From Mesorhizobium sp. NBSH29 (GTDB lineage Bacteria > Pseudomonadota > Alphaproteobacteria > Rhizobiales > Rhizobiaceae), in assembly GCF_015500055.1 (NCBI RefSeq), contig NZ_CP045492.1, positions 62,001 to 126,000 of the forward strand: a stretch of 64,000 nt of DNA. Reading direction: 5' to 3'. Under the pieces are notes generated by a model. The model searched no databases, was not told where the DNA came from, and worked only from the letters and a program-made list of their open reading frames with translations. Made by a program: the position numbers and the translations under genes. Of the stretch, positions 62,088-64,000 are shown in pieces. Position 1 is the first letter of the stretch. Each line of letters opens with the position of its first letter.

Positions 62088-63272
62088 ATGCTGCCTACCT
62101 GCGATCCCTTGAATGCTTTTCTCGACTTGCCTTCTGTGCCGGTCACCAGTGCGCCATCCGGTCCGCTGTCGGGCATGCAACTCGCGGTGAAAGATATCTA
62201 CGATGTCGCCGGATATCCCACTGGATGTGGCAACTCCTCAAAAGCCCGAGTCGCAGATCCCGTCACCTTAACAGCACCAGCGATTCAGCAACTTCTTGAC
62301 GCGGGCGCAACGTTCATTGGCAAGACGCAGACCGACGAACTCGCCTTCTCGCTGATCGGCCACAATGCTCATTATCCCCAACCGGTTAACCCCGCTGCCC
62401 CCGACAGGGTCACCGGCGGTTCATCCTCCGGGTCGGCAGCAGCCGTAGCCGGAGCGCTGGCCGATATCGGCACCGGATCAGACACCGGCGGTTCGATCCG
62501 CGCCCCTGCCAGCTTTTGCGGATTGGTCGGCCTGCGCACCACCCATGGCGCAATATCGCTGAAAGGCACCATGCCTCTGGCCCCTAGCCTCGACACCTTC
62601 GGGTGGTTTGCGAAAGACATGTTGTGCTATCGCAAAGTGGCGGAAGTTCTGCTTACTGGTACTGCGTTTCAAACTTGGCGTCCCATGCGTCTCAGCGGCC
62701 TTGAAGCACTTCTATTGGGCGACGCGGACCGTCACGAATACCAACGTCTGGAACGGATTGTTGCAAAGGCACTGGGCGACCCGGTAGTCTTGGCGCCGCT
62801 CTCACATGATCTGGAAGATCTCTACTGGTGCTTCCGCCGCATCCAATCCCACGAAGCCTGGTCGGTTCACGGCGAATGGATAGGCGATCAGGATCGCAAC
62901 TTAGGGCCGGGCGTGAAAGAACGTTTTGAATACGGCGCTACGATCAGCAACGAAACGGTTGCTGAAGAAACTGTCCGCCGCAAGGATTTTACTGCAGAAC
63001 TAACCGCGCGTCTGGGCAACGACGGCATTTTGGTTATGCCGACCGTGCCCGGTGCTGCACCCCTGCGTTCTCTGAGTTTCGGCGACACGCAGGCCTATCG
63101 CGAGCGAGCGTTGCATCTTTTATGCCTCTCCGGTCTGGCCGGGCTGCCTCAGCTCACGCTGCCGCTTGGGACGGTGAATGGCGCGCCCTTCGGCATTTCA
63201 TTGCTTGGCCCGAAAAACAGCGATCTAACGCTTCTTGACCTTGGCACTCGCATCATGGCGTCGGCACACTGA
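62088..63272 (+). CDS. Amidase (amidase signature family)
   Basis: About 394 residues from ATG 62088 (MLPTCDPLNAFLDLPSVPV). In-frame starts at 62058 and 62064 (ATG) and 62034 (TTG) are less well supported. The Ser-cisSer-Lys triad is visible: the lysine in LAVKDIYDVAGYPT, the first serine in VTGGSSSGSAAAVAGALADIGTGSDTGGSIRAPASFCGLVGLRTTHG, and the nucleophile in DTGGS. The family hydrolyses amides such as indole acetamide or small carboxamides. It diverges from the decarboxylase, 72 bp from that promoter. The substrate is not known. Confidence 0.9.
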   Translation: MLPTCDPLNAFLDLPSVPVTSAPSGPLSGMQLAVKDIYDVAGYPTGCGNSSKARVADPVTLTAPAIQQLLDAGATFIGKTQTDELAFSLIGHNAHYPQPVNPAAPDRVTGGSSSGSAAAVAGALADIGTGSDTGGSIRAPASFCGLVGLRTTHGAISLKGTMPLAPSLDTFGWFAKDMLCYRKVAEVLLTGTAFQTWRPMRLSGLEALLLGDADRHEYQRLERIVAKALGDPVVLAPLSHDLEDLYWCFRRIQSHEAWSVHGEWIGDQDRNLGPGVKERFEYGATISNETVAEETVRRKDFTAELTARLGNDGILVMPTVPGAAPLRSLSFGDTQAYRERALHLLCLSGLAGLPQLTLPLGTVNGAPFGISLLGPKNSDLTLLDLGTRIMASAH

Positions 63273-63279
63273 GGATGCC

Positions 63280-64000
63280 ATGGACACTCTGACCCGCATA
63301 CGCGCCTTTCTGGCAGTGGTCGAAGCCGAGGGTTTTTCCTCAGCGGCGCGCAAGATCGGCCGTTCCAAGGCGCTGCTGTCGAAATATGTGCGCGAGCTGG
63401 AAGACGAGCTGGGCGCCCTGCTCCTCAATCGCACCACGCGCCAGTTTTCCCTAACGGAAGCCGGCCATACCTACTACAAGCGCGCGACTGAAATCATCAG
63501 CGAGATCGATAGCCTGCAGGAAGAAGTACGCGGAACATCCGGCGATGTGCGTGGCCGCATCAAGCTTTCAGCGCCGCGCACCTTTGCCGACGCCCCGATC
63601 GGACAGTCAATAATTGACTTCGCGAAACAGCATCCAGACATTACCTTGGAGATCCATCTCGACGATCGCTTCGTCGATCTGGTCGAGGAAGGTTTCGATC
63701 TAGCGATCCGCATCTCAAGGCTGGAAAATTCCTCCCTCATCGCGCGCCGCCTTGCGCCCTTCGCCACTGTCGTTTGCGCTTCCCCGGAGCTTATCGCCAA
63801 GCATGGAACGCCGCATCGTCCGCAGGAGCTTTCAAAACTGCCCTGTATCATCGACACCAATGGTCGCAGTCTCGCCAACTGGCAGTTTCTCGGCGACAAT
63901 GGCGAGGTGGTAGGGGTACCGGTAACAGGCCCAATCGAGGCCAACAGCCCGCTCATGGCAAGAGCGGGAGCACTGTCAGGTCTCGGATTTGCTACGCTGC
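63280..64000 (+). CDS. LysR-family transcriptional regulator (truncated by the window end)
   Basis: 240 codons are visible from ATG 63280 with GAGG 5 nt upstream; the gene continues past the right edge. The helix-turn-helix is TLTRIRAFLAVVEAEGFSSAARKIGRSKALLSKYVRELEDELGALLLNRTTRQFSLTEAG, and the sensor domain starts with GRIKLSAPRTFADAPIGQS. It resembles the DsdC/CrgA-like group. It lies 7 bp after the amidase in the same direction, so it could regulate or be co-transcribed with it. Confidence 0.92.
   Translation, partial: MDTLTRIRAFLAVVEAEGFSSAARKIGRSKALLSKYVRELEDELGALLLNRTTRQFSLTEAGHTYYKRATEIISEIDSLQEEVRGTSGDVRGRIKLSAPRTFADAPIGQSIIDFAKQHPDITLEIHLDDRFVDLVEEGFDLAIRISRLENSSLIARRLAPFATVVCASPELIAKHGTPHRPQELSKLPCIIDTNGRSLANWQFLGDNGEVVGVPVTGPIEANSPLMARAGALSGLGFATL

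Noticed and set aside
1-64000. CRISPR arrays, insertion sequences, prophage or tRNA genes
   Set aside because: No regular repeat-spacer pattern, transposase, integrase or tRNA cloverleaf was recognised on reading; a dedicated scan was not possible.

Overview
The window is a chromosomal segment of an alphaproteobacterium of the Hyphomicrobiales (Rhizobiales). The strongest pointers are the rhizobial motility set (visN, visR, rem, motC, motD/fliK, motE, flaF, flbT) in the gene order known from Sinorhizobium and its relatives, and the alphaproteobacterial ornithine decarboxylase. A Phyllobacteriaceae-like host would fit, but the species cannot be fixed from sequence reading alone. No rRNA, tRNA, CRISPR array or insertion sequence was recognised.

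Layout. (1) 1-6185: a cytosolic reductive dehalogenase fused to a flavin/NAD(P)H reductase (minus strand, C-terminus beyond the window edge), its MarR-type regulator, and a divergent three-gene TRAP transporter. Together they look like an aerobic organohalide catabolic module. (2) 6227-14668, minus strand: a tightly coupled nine-gene operon with a polar amino-acid-type ABC importer, a dimethylformamidase-like hydrolase, a class III aminotransferase, a beta-keto acid cleavage enzyme (BKACE), a GNAT acetyltransferase and an acetylpolyamine amidohydrolase. A LysR regulator is divergent from it. I infer a catabolic route for an amide- or amine-bearing beta-amino acid. (3) 15871-22476, plus strand: membrane dipeptidase, dipeptide/oligopeptide ABC importer and a small DUF2188-like protein. 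(4) 22824-59285: an almost uninterrupted flagellar regulon. It starts with the regulators visN-visR, then motA-fliM-fliN-fliG-flhB-orf (minus), DUF1217-flgF-fliI-orf, flgBC-fliE-flgGAI-motE-flgH-fliLP, two flagellins, fliF-fliH-like-motBCD-transglycosylase, rem, flgEKL-flaF-flbT-flgD-fliQ, and flhA-fliR with four accessory genes. (5) 59422-64000: an SCP2-like lipid-binding protein, a GNAT, a PLP-dependent ornithine/lysine decarboxylase with a long leader, an amidase and a truncated LysR gene.

The most notable observations are regulatory. Six flagellar operon starts share one promoter element: two half-sites 11 bp apart (YMAG-N7-CAAG, with CRCR before CAAG), then exactly 10 bp, then a TANNNT box. 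This looks like the box bound by the OmpR-type activator Rem. A second motif, CTGATTCGG, occurs four times, only in the leaders of visN (inverted pair) and rem (direct pair), and in both leaders one copy lies 3-4 bp after TAAATT; it is a good candidate VisNR site. Flagellin B lacks these elements and instead carries an inverted pair of CtrA-type TTAACCAT half-sites. The window therefore appears to show a readable cascade: VisNR, then rem, then the structural operons, with flagellins under separate control.
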